Shown: piece by piece, positions 8,669-17,800 of the stretch
Layout of the letters: the number at the start of each line of letters is the position of its first letter
Position numbering within the stretch: position 1 is the stretch's first letter
DNA from: Armatimonadota bacterium
Lineage (GTDB): Bacteria; Sysuimicrobiota; Sysuimicrobiia; Sysuimicrobiales; VGFF01
DNA: 24,775 bases
Reading direction: 5' to 3'
NCBI GenBank assembly: GCA_016868955.1
Contig: VGFF01000014.1
Span: forward strand, 1-24,775
Notes under the pieces: generated by a model
What the model saw: only the letters and a program-made list of their open reading frames with translations
The model's database searches: none
What the model was told of the DNA's origin: nothing
Translations under genes and position numbers: made by a program

Positions 8669-9463
8669 ATGCGCGTCCCCGTCGGTCGGATTCAGCTTCA
8701 CTGCACGGATGAAGGAAACGGCGTGCCGGTCATTTTGCTCCATGGGTTTCCGCTCTCTTCCGAGATCTGGTCCGCCACCGTCGACAAGCTCATCGACGAC
8801 TTCCGTGTGATCGTGCCCGATCTTCGCGGCCATGGGCTCTCCGACAAACCCGAAGGCAGCTACAGCATGGACACGCTCGCCGACGACGTCGTGGCGCTCG
8901 CGAACCACTTCGGCATCGACCGGTTCGTGCTCGGCGGCCACTCGATGGGCGGCTATGCGACGTTGCGCGTCGTCGACCGCCATCCGGACCGCCTGCTCGG
9001 CCTGATCTTCGTCGACTCGCGGGCGGAGGCCGACAGCGACGAAGGCAAAGCGAAACGCATCGGCCCGATCAACAAGATTCGAACCGAGGGAAAGCACGCG
9101 TTTCTCGACGACTTTCTGCCGAACGTCGTCGGACCGACGACGAAAGAGCGGAATCCCAGCGTGCTGGAGCACATTCGGCAGATCGCGTCCTACGTTCCCG
9201 ACCACGTCCTGGCCGCGTGCTTGAAAGGCCTCATGGAGCGCCCCGACAGCCGCGAGCTGTTGCTGCGGGTGCGCGTGCCGGCGCTCGTCGTCGTCGGAGA
9301 AGAAGACACGCTGACACCTGTGGCCTCAGCCGAAGTTCTGGCGGACGGCATCGCCGACTCCGAGCTGGTGGTCGTGCCGGGGGCGGGACACACGCCGAGT
9401 CTCGAGTCGCCGGCCGCCGTCGCGAAAGCGATTCACGCATTCTTGCGGCGGATCACGATCTGA
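8669..9463 (+). CDS. Alpha/beta hydrolase
   Basis: A 264-residue cytosolic alpha/beta-hydrolase-fold enzyme, apparently intact. ATG follows a consensus GAGGAGG seven bases upstream. Visible elements are the oxyanion-hole HGFPLS (about 25-30), the strand/turn DLRGHGLSDKP, the nucleophile elbow GGHSMGG with Ser at about 92, an acid candidate in VVGEEDTLTPV and the catalytic histidine in GAGHTPSLESP near the C-terminus. This order and length fit the esterase/lactonase/3-oxoadipate enol-lactonase-like group. The true substrate cannot be told. It is a single-gene transcript. Its 3' end overlaps by about 30 bases the nominal end of the convergent regulator remnant, which may mark where that neighbour lost its C-terminus. 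Confidence 0.93.
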   Translation: MRVPVGRIQLHCTDEGNGVPVILLHGFPLSSEIWSATVDKLIDDFRVIVPDLRGHGLSDKPEGSYSMDTLADDVVALANHFGIDRFVLGGHSMGGYATLRVVDRHPDRLLGLIFVDSRAEADSDEGKAKRIGPINKIRTEGKHAFLDDFLPNVVGPTTKERNPSVLEHIRQIASYVPDHVLAACLKGLMERPDSRELLLRVRVPALVVVGEEDTLTPVASAEVLADGIADSELVVVPGAGHTPSLESPAAVAKAIHAFLRRITI

Positions 9464-11223
9464 CGCCTCGCCGGCGCTGACCTTCGGCGGCCGGCGGGCG
9501 CCGCTCCCCGGCGGTGAACAATGACAGCTGCCGCGGCGCCATCGCGCTCATCCAAGGACCACCGCAACGCCGCGCGCAGGTTTTCATCGTCGGTTTCCAA
9601 TGCCTCCAGCCAGGCGTCGCCCTGCGGCCCCCGCAGCAGGGCGACGGCTCTCTCGGCGAACGTGAGCATCCAATCCCGGTGGGCGCGCCGGATCGCCGTC
9701 GCTTCCCGCGCGTCCAGCAGCTTGCGTAGCCCATATTGGCGCACGGTTTCCAGCATGCGCAATCGCCCGATCGGCGCGCGCTCGTCGCGGAGGACGAGCG
9801 ACTTGTCGACGAGCCGCGTCAGTACTTCGAGAATGTCCTCGGGCGCGGCCTCGCGGCCGGCCGCAACCGCCTCCGTCGCTTCGAGGTGGAACCCACCGGC
9901 AAAGACCGCCAGCCGCCGCAGCACGCCGCGCTCCGCTTCGACCATTAGCTCGTAGCTCCAGTCCAAGGCGGCCTGCAGCGCCTGGTGGCGCGGCATCGCG
10001 GTGCGGCTGCCGCCGGTGAGCAAACGAAATCGGTCATCGAGACGGCGGCTGATTTGATCGACGGATAGGACGCGAACGCGCGACGCCGCCAGCTCGATCG
10101 CCAGGGAGATCCCGTCGATCCGGCGGCAGATGTTCGCGATCGCCTCGGCGTTGTCGGTGGACAGCGCGAACGACGAGACCACGCTGCGCGCGCGCTCGAC
10201 GAACAGACGAACCGACTCGCTCTCCAACAGGTTTTGCATCGCGGTGATCGCGTCCAGCGCCCACAACCTTTCGAGGTCGGGCAACTCCATCGGCGGCACC
10301 GGCCAGGTCACCTCGCCGAGGATGCCGAGCGCCTCGCGACTGGTCGCAAAGATGTGGACGTGGGCCGAGGACCGCAGGAGCGCCGCCGCCAAGTCGGCGC
10401 AAGCGCCGATCAGGTGCTCGCAATTGTCGATGATCAGCAGCAGCCTCCGCCCGCGCAGCGCGTCGGCCAGCGTCCCGAGCAGCGACCGCCCGGGATCTTC
10501 GTGCACGCCGAGTACCGCCGCGACGGCTTGCGGCACGGTCCCCGCCTCGGACAAGGGCGCGAGCTCCACGAGCCAAACGCCGTAGGGGAAGTCGTCGAAC
10601 CCCTCGGATGCGACCTGCAGTGCCAAGCGCGACTTGCCACTTCCGGCCGCGCCCGTCAGAGTCGTCAGGCGCGCCGAATCGATCGTCCGGCGGATTTCTC
10701 GGATCGCTTCCGTCCTGCCGATGAAGCTCGTCAACTACAGCGGCAGGTTGTTCAGGGCGACGGACAGCGTCCGCGGCGGTGCGGTGATCGGCGGCAGGTC
10801 GGGATGCGCCAACTCGTACAGGCGTTCGGGGTGCGCGAGGTCGCGTAGGCGGTGTTCGCCGAGATCGCGCAAGGACGGGCCCTCCGGCAGACGGTCGCGC
10901 GCCAGCTCGCCGCTGACGCCCGACAACAGCGTCTGCCCGCCGGGCCGAAGAAGACGCCGTTTTGCTCCTCGGCGCCGCCGGAATGCACGGCCATGCGCAC
11001 GCGCAATCCGCCCCGGACCTGTCACGCCTCGGCGGCCAGCCGCCGAGGCGTGACAGGCGGTCTTGAAGATCCGGCCCCGATGGCGTTCGATCGCCTCGCG
11101 GATCACCCGGTCGTGGCGTGCCAGCGCCGCCTGCATCGCCGCCGGGTTTCGCTCCCACAAGCGCGTGCTGCCCTCGATGTCCGTCGAATGGGAAGTCAAC
11201 GTGGGCGCCGGAACGTTAAGCAC
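9433..11223 (-). pseudogene. Class III cyclase-like / NB-ATPase transcription regulator, decayed
   Basis: This is the remains of a large signalling protein with an N-terminal adenylate/guanylate-cyclase homology domain, an NB-type ATPase, and normally TPR repeats. The start is GTG at 11223, giving STDIEGSTRLWERN, which is the first metal-binding strand of the cyclase fold. After GRIFKTA the expected ~40 residues are absent and a 40-bp palindrome sits there. RVRMAVHSGG...FFGPA follows in another frame. A second deletion removes the usual VNRAARL... segment and restores the frame at QTLLSGVSGELARD. TAG at 10735 lies between NNLPL and LTSFIGR, where glutamine is usual (CAG to TAG). The ATPase then reads cleanly: Walker A GAAGSGKSRLAL and Walker B LLLIIDNCEHL. 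The frame ends soon after ENLRAALRWSLD, so the TPR region is lost. It cannot make a full-length product. Confidence 0.85.
11018..11057. repeat. Perfect 19-bp inverted repeat with 2-base loop
   Basis: The left arm 11018-11036 (CCTGTCACGCCTCGGCGGC) is exactly complementary to the right arm 11039-11057. The two are separated by CA, with all 19 pairs matched. It lies inside the decayed cyclase domain, exactly where about 35-40 conserved residues are missing. It has no T-run, so it is not a standard terminator. It may be a snap-back replication scar, a small palindromic insertion, or an assembly artefact. Confidence 0.9.
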
Positions 11224-11245
11224 GACCGAGGTCCGGAGGTGAACG

Positions 11246-11676
11246 ATGAGCCAGAGAACGGAGCAGGTTCAGATGCTGCGCCACGTCCCGCTCTTCGCGC
11301 GCTTTTCCGCAGACACGTTGGAGTCGCTGGCGCGGCAGATGTCAAAGCACACCTACGAAGCGGGTGCGATGATCATCCGGTAAGGCGACCAAGGCCTCGG
11401 CTTCTATCTTATATTGCCCGCGGGCAGGTCGGCGTGACGCGCGACGGCGTCCTTCTGGCGACGCTGGGCCCGAGCAGCTACTTCGGAGAGTACGCCTTGC
11501 TCGAGGATGTCCCGCGCACCGCCACGGTGACGGCGCGGACCGCGACGCGCTGCCTGCAGCTCGCCGGCTGGCACTTCCGCGCGCTGCTGCGCGGCAACCC
11601 GGACTTCGCCACCCAGCTGCTGGATACCGTCGTGCACCGGCTCAGCCAGCACGAAAGCGATCAGGTGCACGGCTGA
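11246..11676 (+). pseudogene. Stand-alone cyclic-nucleotide-binding domain protein, broken by a stop and a frameshift
   Basis: A cNMP-binding domain protein without a helix-turn-helix (about 143 residues if repaired). ATG at 11246 follows CCGGAGGTGAACG. It reads MSQRTEQVQMLRHVPLFARF and continues through EAGAMIIR to TAA at 11381-11383, where Gln or Glu is usual before GDQGLGFYLI. A few codons later CTTATATTGCC shifts the frame. Removing one AT of the doubled ATAT restores FYLIARGQVGVTRDG. The second frame then carries an intact phosphate-binding cassette, FGEYALLEDVPRTATVTA, and ends HESDQVHG with TGA at 11674-11676. It diverges from the cyclase-like regulator and may once have responded to that protein's nucleotide product. 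The partnership is inference from position only. Confidence 0.8.
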
Positions 11677-11688
11677 CCTCATCGCGCG

Positions 11689-13152
11689 TCACCGCGGCTT
11701 GGCCGATGCGGCGTTCGGCCGCGCGCCGGCACCAACCGCGGCCCGCTTCGAGCCCGCGGCGCGGGCACGCACATCCCCGCGAGACAACGAGGCGAGGGCA
11801 CCGACCGCGCACATCGCCGCCGAGATCACGAACGCCGTGCGCGCTGCGACGAGGAACGTGTCGGCCCGCTGCGGCGTAATCGGGGCGCCGCGCAAGAACA
11901 ACGCGAACAACAACATCGCGATCGCCATGCTGAGAGTGTTCCCCGTCAGCCGCATCGTGCCGAGCATACCTGAGACGACCCCGACGAATTGCGCGTCAAC
12001 GGCGCTGAAGGCGGCGTTCTGATTCGGCGAGGAGAAGAGCCCGTAGCCGATCCCCAGCACGACCAACCCGGCGGCGACGCCGGCGACCGGCGTCGCCGGC
12101 GTGAGGAGGAGGAACGACGCGATCCCGAGCCCGGTCAGCGCCATGCCCAACGACGCGACGTATCGTGGCTCGACGCGGTCGGACAAGTGCCCGGCGAACG
12201 GCGAGAACAACGCTTGCATGGCCGGCTGCCACAAGAGCACGAGGCCCGCCGCCTGCGGCGTCAAACCCTTCGTGATCTGCAGATAGATGCTGAGGAGGAA
12301 GCCGACGGACGCGGTCGAGCTGTAGTGAATCAAGGCCGCGAGGCCGGACATCGCAAACACGCGGTTCCGCAAGAACAACCCAACGTCGAGGATGGGGTTG
12401 GGAATGCGGCGCTGCCGCACGCCGAACACCGCCAGACCGGCGGCGCCCGCCGCCGCGAGCCAGGAACCGTGACCCTGGGTGAGATTCGACAGCCCGTAGA
12501 TGAATGAGATCAGCGACACGCCGTAGAGCACGGCGCTCGGCACGTCGAACGGCGCGCGGACACCCGGCGACCATTCTCCGCGCAGCCGACGCACCGTGTG
12601 CAGCAGCGTAAAGCCACCGATCAGCGCGACCAGCCCGAAGATGCTCCGCCACCCGAACGCTTGCGTCAGCAAACCACCGACGAATGGCCCGGCCGACATG
12701 CCGATGTAAACCGCCGTCACGTTGATCCCGAGCGCGCGCCCGCGCTCTCCGGGTTCGTAGGACGAGGTGATGAGCGCCACGCTGGTCCCGAGGATCATCG
12801 CGCCGCTGATCCCTTGCACGGCGCGGGCGGCGATGAGCAACCAGCCCGTCGGTGCCAGCGCCGACGCGAGCGCGGCCGCGACGAACAAAATCAAGCCCCA
12901 CTGGAAGACCCACTTCCGGCCGAAAATATCCGAAAGCCGGCCGAACGGAACGAGCATGACCGCGGTCGCGAGGAGGTACGTGGTGGCGATCCAGCCCAGC
13001 GCCACACCGTCCAAACGAAACTCCCGTCCGATCGACGGCAGCGCGATGTTGATCGATGAGACCATGAACGGCACTTGGAAGGCCGCGGACGTCGCGACGA
13101 TCAGGGCGTTGCGGCGGTCGGAAGACGAAACGGAACGGCTGGGGCTCGCCAC
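11689..13152 (-). CDS. MFS drug exporter, DHA2-like (second copy)
   Basis: A 487-residue multi-spanning exporter of the DHA2 group, only distantly like the one at 5335-6936. Motifs seen are SSINIALPSIGREF (segment 1), FGRLSDIFGRKWVFQ (loop 2-3 motif A), AARAVQGISGAMILG (segment 4) and IGMSAGPFVGGLLTQ (motif C, antiporter signature). The C-terminus is a charged, Ala/Arg/Lys-rich cytoplasmic tail after the last segment. The start is GTG at 13152, with no Shine-Dalgarno. A perfect TATAAT lies six to seven bases upstream on the same strand, so the transcript may be leaderless. It is divergent from the RND operon and convergent with the broken cNMP-binding gene. It has no adaptor gene of its own. 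Confidence 0.9.
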   Translation of the reverse strand: MASPSRSVSSSDRRNALIVATSAAFQVPFMVSSINIALPSIGREFRLDGVALGWIATTYLLATAVMLVPFGRLSDIFGRKWVFQWGLILFVAAALASALAPTGWLLIAARAVQGISGAMILGTSVALITSSYEPGERGRALGINVTAVYIGMSAGPFVGGLLTQAFGWRSIFGLVALIGGFTLLHTVRRLRGEWSPGVRAPFDVPSAVLYGVSLISFIYGLSNLTQGHGSWLAAAGAAGLAVFGVRQRRIPNPILDVGLFLRNRVFAMSGLAALIHYSSTASVGFLLSIYLQITKGLTPQAAGLVLLWQPAMQALFSPFAGHLSDRVEPRYVASLGMALTGLGIASFLLLTPATPVAGVAAGLVVLGIGYGLFSSPNQNAAFSAVDAQFVGVVSGMLGTMRLTGNTLSMAIAMLLFALFLRGAPITPQRADTFLVAARTAFVISAAMCAVGALASLSRGDVRARAAGSKRAAVGAGARPNAASAKPR

Positions 13153-13159
13153 TGTCTTG

Positions 13160-13165
13160 ATTATA
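13160..13165 (-). promoter_or_regulatory. Consensus -10 box in a 36-bp divergent gap
   Basis: Minus-strand TATAAT sits at 13165-13160, placing the expected start point on or next to the MFS GTG at 13152. The same AT-rich patch gives TATAAA on the plus strand (13162-13167), which could serve the RND adaptor with a leader of about 15 bases. No convincing -35 element is seen for either direction, so an activator or extended -10 recognition may be needed. Confidence 0.5.
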
Positions 13166-13188
13166 AAAGCCTGGAAACGAGGTGATTT

Positions 13189-14865
13189 ATGAGAGGATCC
13201 TTACGGAAGAGTCATGGATCAGAAGAGGAGCTCGCTGTGAATCGAAAGCCGACTCCAGTTGTGATCGCCCTGATCATTCTCGCCTTCCTGGGATGGCGAG
13301 CGTACGAAATCCTCAGCACGAGCAATGCGCAGCAGGCCACCGGACCGCGGCGCCCCCGCGGCGTCCCCGTGCAGGTGAAGCCCACGGAGCGCGGATCCGT
13401 CATCCAGAAGGCTTCCTATACCGGAGAAGTCACGTCGCGTAGCAAGGTCGACGTCGTGCCGCGGATTCCCGGTATCGTGGTGCAGCTCGCCGCCTCCGAA
13501 GGCGATATGGTCCGCCGCGGTCAGGTGCTCGCGCGCCTCGATCCGAAGGAGCTACGGTTCTCCGTCGAGCGCGCGCGCGCGAACGTCAAGACGCAGCGCA
13601 CGCAAGTCGCCCGCGCGCGCTCGAACGTGGCGACGTTGCGCGCGCAAGTCGACATCGCGCAGGCTGGGATCGCCACGCAGCGGGCGCGGATGACGCAGAC
13701 GCAGGCCGGAACAGCGACGGAACAGATTCGCCAGGCCGAAGAGCAGGTCCGGCAGGCGCAGGCGAACCTCGAGTTCAGCCGCGCGCAGCTGCGTCGCACC
13801 GAGGACTTGTTCAACCAGGGCTTCGTGGCACGGCAGGCGTTGGACGCCGCGCGCACCGACGTCACGGTGCAAGAGGCTCGCCTGCGATCGGCCGAGCAGC
13901 AAGCGCAATTCCTGCGGCAAGGTCCGCGTCCCGAAGAGCTCGGCGTAATGCGAGCGCAGATCCGCGAAAACGAGGCGTCCCTCGTGCGCGCGCAGACGGC
14001 GCTGCAAGAAGGCATCGCGAGCTTGCGGCAGTCGGAGAGCGTCCTCGGCGAAGCGCAGGTCGCGTTGCGCCAATCGGCCAGTACCTTGGCGGAGTCAGTG
14101 ATCACGGCGCCGGCGCCGGGCGTTATCGCGCGCCGGCTCGTCGATCTCGGCGCGACGGTGACGACGAGCACGCCGATCTTCCAGATCGTCGACATCGATC
14201 CAATCTACGTTTCCGTGCCCGTGATCGAGCGCGAGATCGCTTTCCTCAAGCCGGGATTCCTCGCGATCGTCAGCAGCGACGCCGTGCCCGGCGAAGGGTA
14301 CGCCGGCAAGATCGTGTCGATTAGTCCGGTGCTCGCGACGGCCACGCGCACGGCTGAGGTCAAGATCGAGATCGAGAACAAGGATAGACGTCTGCGTCCG
14401 GGCATGTTCGCGCGCGTCGAGATGGTGCTGGCGCATCGGGAGGACGCGATCACCGCCCCCATGGAGGCAATCGTCGATCGCGACGGAACGAAGATCGCGT
14501 TCACCGTCGTCGACGGCAAGGCGAAGGCAAACGAGCTGCAGGTCGGAATCTCCGACGGCGAGGTCAGCGAGATCGTGAAGGGCTTGCGAGCCGGCGAGCC
14601 GATCGTCGTCTCCGGGCAGCAGAATCTGCGCGATGGCGTCGCCGTCTTTGTACCACGGCTGCGCGACGGCGCCGGGCGACCCGGAGGGCCCGGCGGCTCG
14701 GGTGGCAGCGGCGGTCCTGGGGCTGGCGGCCCTGGTGGGGACGGCGGTCCCGGCGCCCCGGCACAGGGCCCGCAAGCGCCAGGACAACAGAATCCGCAAG
14801 GGCAAGGTGAAGGCGGGCCGCGACCGGGCGCGCCGAGCGGCCGATCGGGGGGGCAGAGACCGTGA
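13189..14865 (+). CDS. RND-pump periplasmic adaptor (HlyD/MexA-like) with Gly/Pro-rich tail
   Basis: The periplasmic membrane-fusion subunit for the RND pump downstream. ATG at 13189 is preceded by GAGGTGAT, an excellent anti-Shine-Dalgarno match. GTG at 13237 (after GAGGAG) is an alternative giving a shorter N-terminus. A membrane anchor (PVVIALIILAFLGW, about 27-40) is followed by lipoyl half GIVVQLAASEGDMVRRGQVL, a long Arg/Gln/Ala coiled-coil hairpin (about 125-300) and second lipoyl half TAPAPGVIARRLVDLGATV. After that come a beta-barrel and the membrane-proximal domain ending DGVAVFVPRL. The last ~65 residues are a low-complexity Gly/Pro/Gln repeat (GGPGGSGGSGGPGAGGPGG), unusual for the family. 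The TGA overlaps the pump's GTG by four bases, implying coupled translation and a stoichiometric complex. Confidence 0.92.
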   Translation: MRGSLRKSHGSEEELAVNRKPTPVVIALIILAFLGWRAYEILSTSNAQQATGPRRPRGVPVQVKPTERGSVIQKASYTGEVTSRSKVDVVPRIPGIVVQLAASEGDMVRRGQVLARLDPKELRFSVERARANVKTQRTQVARARSNVATLRAQVDIAQAGIATQRARMTQTQAGTATEQIRQAEEQVRQAQANLEFSRAQLRRTEDLFNQGFVARQALDAARTDVTVQEARLRSAEQQAQFLRQGPRPEELGVMRAQIRENEASLVRAQTALQEGIASLRQSESVLGEAQVALRQSASTLAESVITAPAPGVIARRLVDLGATVTTSTPIFQIVDIDPIYVSVPVIEREIAFLKPGFLAIVSSDAVPGEGYAGKIVSISPVLATATRTAEVKIEIENKDRRLRPGMFARVEMVLAHREDAITAPMEAIVDRDGTKIAFTVVDGKAKANELQVGISDGEVSEIVKGLRAGEPIVVSGQQNLRDGVAVFVPRLRDGAGRPGGPGGSGGSGGPGAGGPGGDGGPGAPAQGPQAPGQQNPQGQGEGGPRPGAPSGRSGGQRP

Positions 14866-17800
14866 ACCTTTCGCGATTGGCGATTCAGCGGCCGATCGGA
14901 ACGTTCATCATCTACGGCACGATCGTGTTGATCGGTGCGGCCTCGTTCCTCGGCCTGCCGATCAACCTGCTGCCTGACATCACGTTTCCGCGTTTGACGA
15001 TCACCACAGACTACGCAGGCGCGGGGCCGGAAGAGGTCGAGAACAACGTCTCCCGCATCCTCGAAGAAGCGGTCGCCACGGTCCCCGGCGCGCAAGACGT
15101 GAAGTCGACGTCGACGGAGGGCAACTCCCGCGTCGTCGCGTCCTTCGTCTACGGCACGGATCTCGACGCAGCCGCGAACGACGTACGAGCCGCGATCGAG
15201 CGCGTGCGGCGCCGTCTGCCGGACGGCATCGGAACGCCGATCGTCTTCAAGTTCGATACCTCGCAGTTGCCGATTCTGCAGATGGCGCTCGCCAAAGACC
15301 GGCGCAACAACATGACGCCGCTGCAGATGCGGCAGTTCGTCGACGAACAGGTCGTCTTCCGCCTGGAGCGGATCCGCGGCGTCGCGCTCGTCGACGTGCG
15401 CGGCGGTCTGCGGCGGCAGATCCACGTCGATCTCGATCGAGCCCGCATGGCCGGGCTGGGCATCGGCGAGCGCGAGGTGACGCAAGCGATTGCGGCCGCG
15501 AACCTGGCGGCGCCCGGGGGTCAGGTCAACGAGGGAACGCGGCGCCTCGGCCTGCGGACGCTGTCGCAATACCGCGATCTCGGGCAGATCCAGCGGACCG
15601 TCGTCGCGACGCGCGGCGGCGCGCCGATCTACGTCAAGGACATCGCCACGGTGTCGGATGGCGCCGAGGAGGTCGCCGGCGTCGTCCGCGTCAACGGCCG
15701 CGACGGCGTGATGATCCAGATCCAGCGGCAGCCCGGGTTCAACACGGTCTCCGTCTCCGACGCGGTGCTCTCCGAGGTCGCGGCGATCAACGCGACGCTG
15801 CGCGGCACCGAGATCGTCGTCATCAACGACAACGCGCAGTTCATCCGCTCCAGCATCAAGTCGACGCAGCAAGCGGTTCTCATCGGCGGCGGGCTGGCGG
15901 TCGCGGTGCTGGCGTTCTTCCTGCGCGACCTGCGCAGCATCTTGATCATCGGAAGCTCGATACCGATCTCGATCATCGCGACGTTCGCGCTGATGTACTT
16001 CAACGGCTACAGCCTGAACCTGATGACGTTCGGCGGCCTGGCGCTCGGGATCGGCATGCTCATCGACGCCTCGATCGTCGTGCTCGAGAACATCTTCCGC
16101 TACCGCGAGATGGGCCGCGGCCCCAAGGAGGCCGCCATTGAAGGCGCCGCCGAGGTCGCGGCGCCGGTCTTGTCGTCGACGCTGACGACGATCGTCGTCT
16201 TCCTGCCGGTCATCTTCTTCCGCGGTGGCACGGTGCTGTCGCAGATCTTCGTCGAGTTCTCGATGGTCGTCATGTTCTCGCTGCTCTGCTCGCTCGTCGT
16301 ATCGCTGACGCTGATCCCCGTGCTCGCGTCGCTGTTCCCGCCGAAGGCGGGCGCGGAGGTCGAGCGCAGCTGGTCCCTGCGGATGATCCGCGGCTACAAG
16401 GGAGCGCTGGAATGGTCGCTCGTGCGCCGGCCGCTCGTCTTCGTGGTAAGCGGCCTGATCTTCCTGCTCGGCGTCGGCGCCTACAACTTCATCGGCAAAG
16501 ACCTGCTGCCGGAATCCGACGAGGGGGAGATCTTCGTCATCGTCGAGCTTCCCGTCGGCACGCGCATCGAGCCGACGAGCGAGACGCTGGCCCGGTTCGA
16601 GCGCGCCGCGCGCAGCGCGGCGCCGGAGATCAAGGACATCACGGTCCAGGCCGGCACGGCCACGTTCGGAGCGCAGCTGTCGCACCGCGGCAACATGCGC
16701 ATCCGCCTGCTTCCGAAGGCGCAGCGGAGCCGCAGCACCGACGAGGTCGCGCGCGAGCTGCGGCCACGGTTTCAAATCGCCGGCGGCCGCGTGATCGTGC
16801 GCCCGAGCGCCGGCCAGTTCAACATCCTGCGGTTCGGCAATGCCGATCCGATCGCGATCGAGATTCGCGGGTTCGACCTCGACCAGAGTCTCGGCCTGGC
16901 GCAGCGCATCCGCGGCACGCTGGAGGAGATCCCCAACGTCACGGACCCGAACGTCGACCGCGGCGAGCGCTTGCCGGAGATGGCGATCCGAATCGACACG
17001 GACCGCGCCGCCTCGTTCGGGTTGAACCCGTCGCAGATCGCCAGCGCGCTGAAGACGTCGGTCGCCGGCAGCACCGCCACGATCTTCCGCGAGTCCGGGC
17101 GCGAGACGGACGTCGTCGTGCGCCTGCAGCCGACCGATCGCGAGCAGCCGCAGCAAGTCCTCAACGTACCGATCCAAACGCCGGGCGGCCGCACGATCGT
17201 GCTCGGACAAGTCGCCGATCTCGTGCGTGGCTCCGGGCCGGCGCAGATCTTCCGCAAGAACCGCGAGCGGACGATCACCGTCTCGGCCGGGATCTCCGGG
17301 CGAGACTTTGGCAGCGTCATGACGAGCGTGCAGGACCGAATCGGCCGTCTCACCTTACCGTCCGGCTTCGCGATCGCTTACGGCGACGAATTCGAGGAGC
17401 AGCAGAAAGCGAACCTGACCATGCTGAAAGGGTTCCTGCTGTCGTTGGTCCTCGTCTACGCCGTCATGGCGATCCAATTCGAGGAGTGGCGCGAACCCTT
17501 GATCATCATGGGGTCGGTGCCGTTCGCGCTCGCCGGATCGTTCCTCATGCTGTTCTACACGAAGACGACGCTCAACATCCAATCGACGATCGGACTGATC
17601 GTGCTCGGCGGCACGGTCGTCAACAACGCGATCGTTCTCATCGACTTCATCCTCGTGCGCCAGCGGCGGGACGGCGTTCCCCTGTTCCAAGCTGCCGCGG
17701 AAGCGTCGTCGGCGCGCTTGCGCCCGGTGCTGATGACGACGGCGACGACGCTGCTCGGCTTGCTGCCGGTCGCGATCGGCCTCGGCGAAGGCGCAGAGCT

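Noticed and set aside
14205..17210. A 1,001-codon minus-strand open frame antisense to the RND pump
   Set aside because: It is Arg/Asp/His-rich, has no family motif, and mirrors the codon bias of the well-supported pump gene; a GC-rich shadow.
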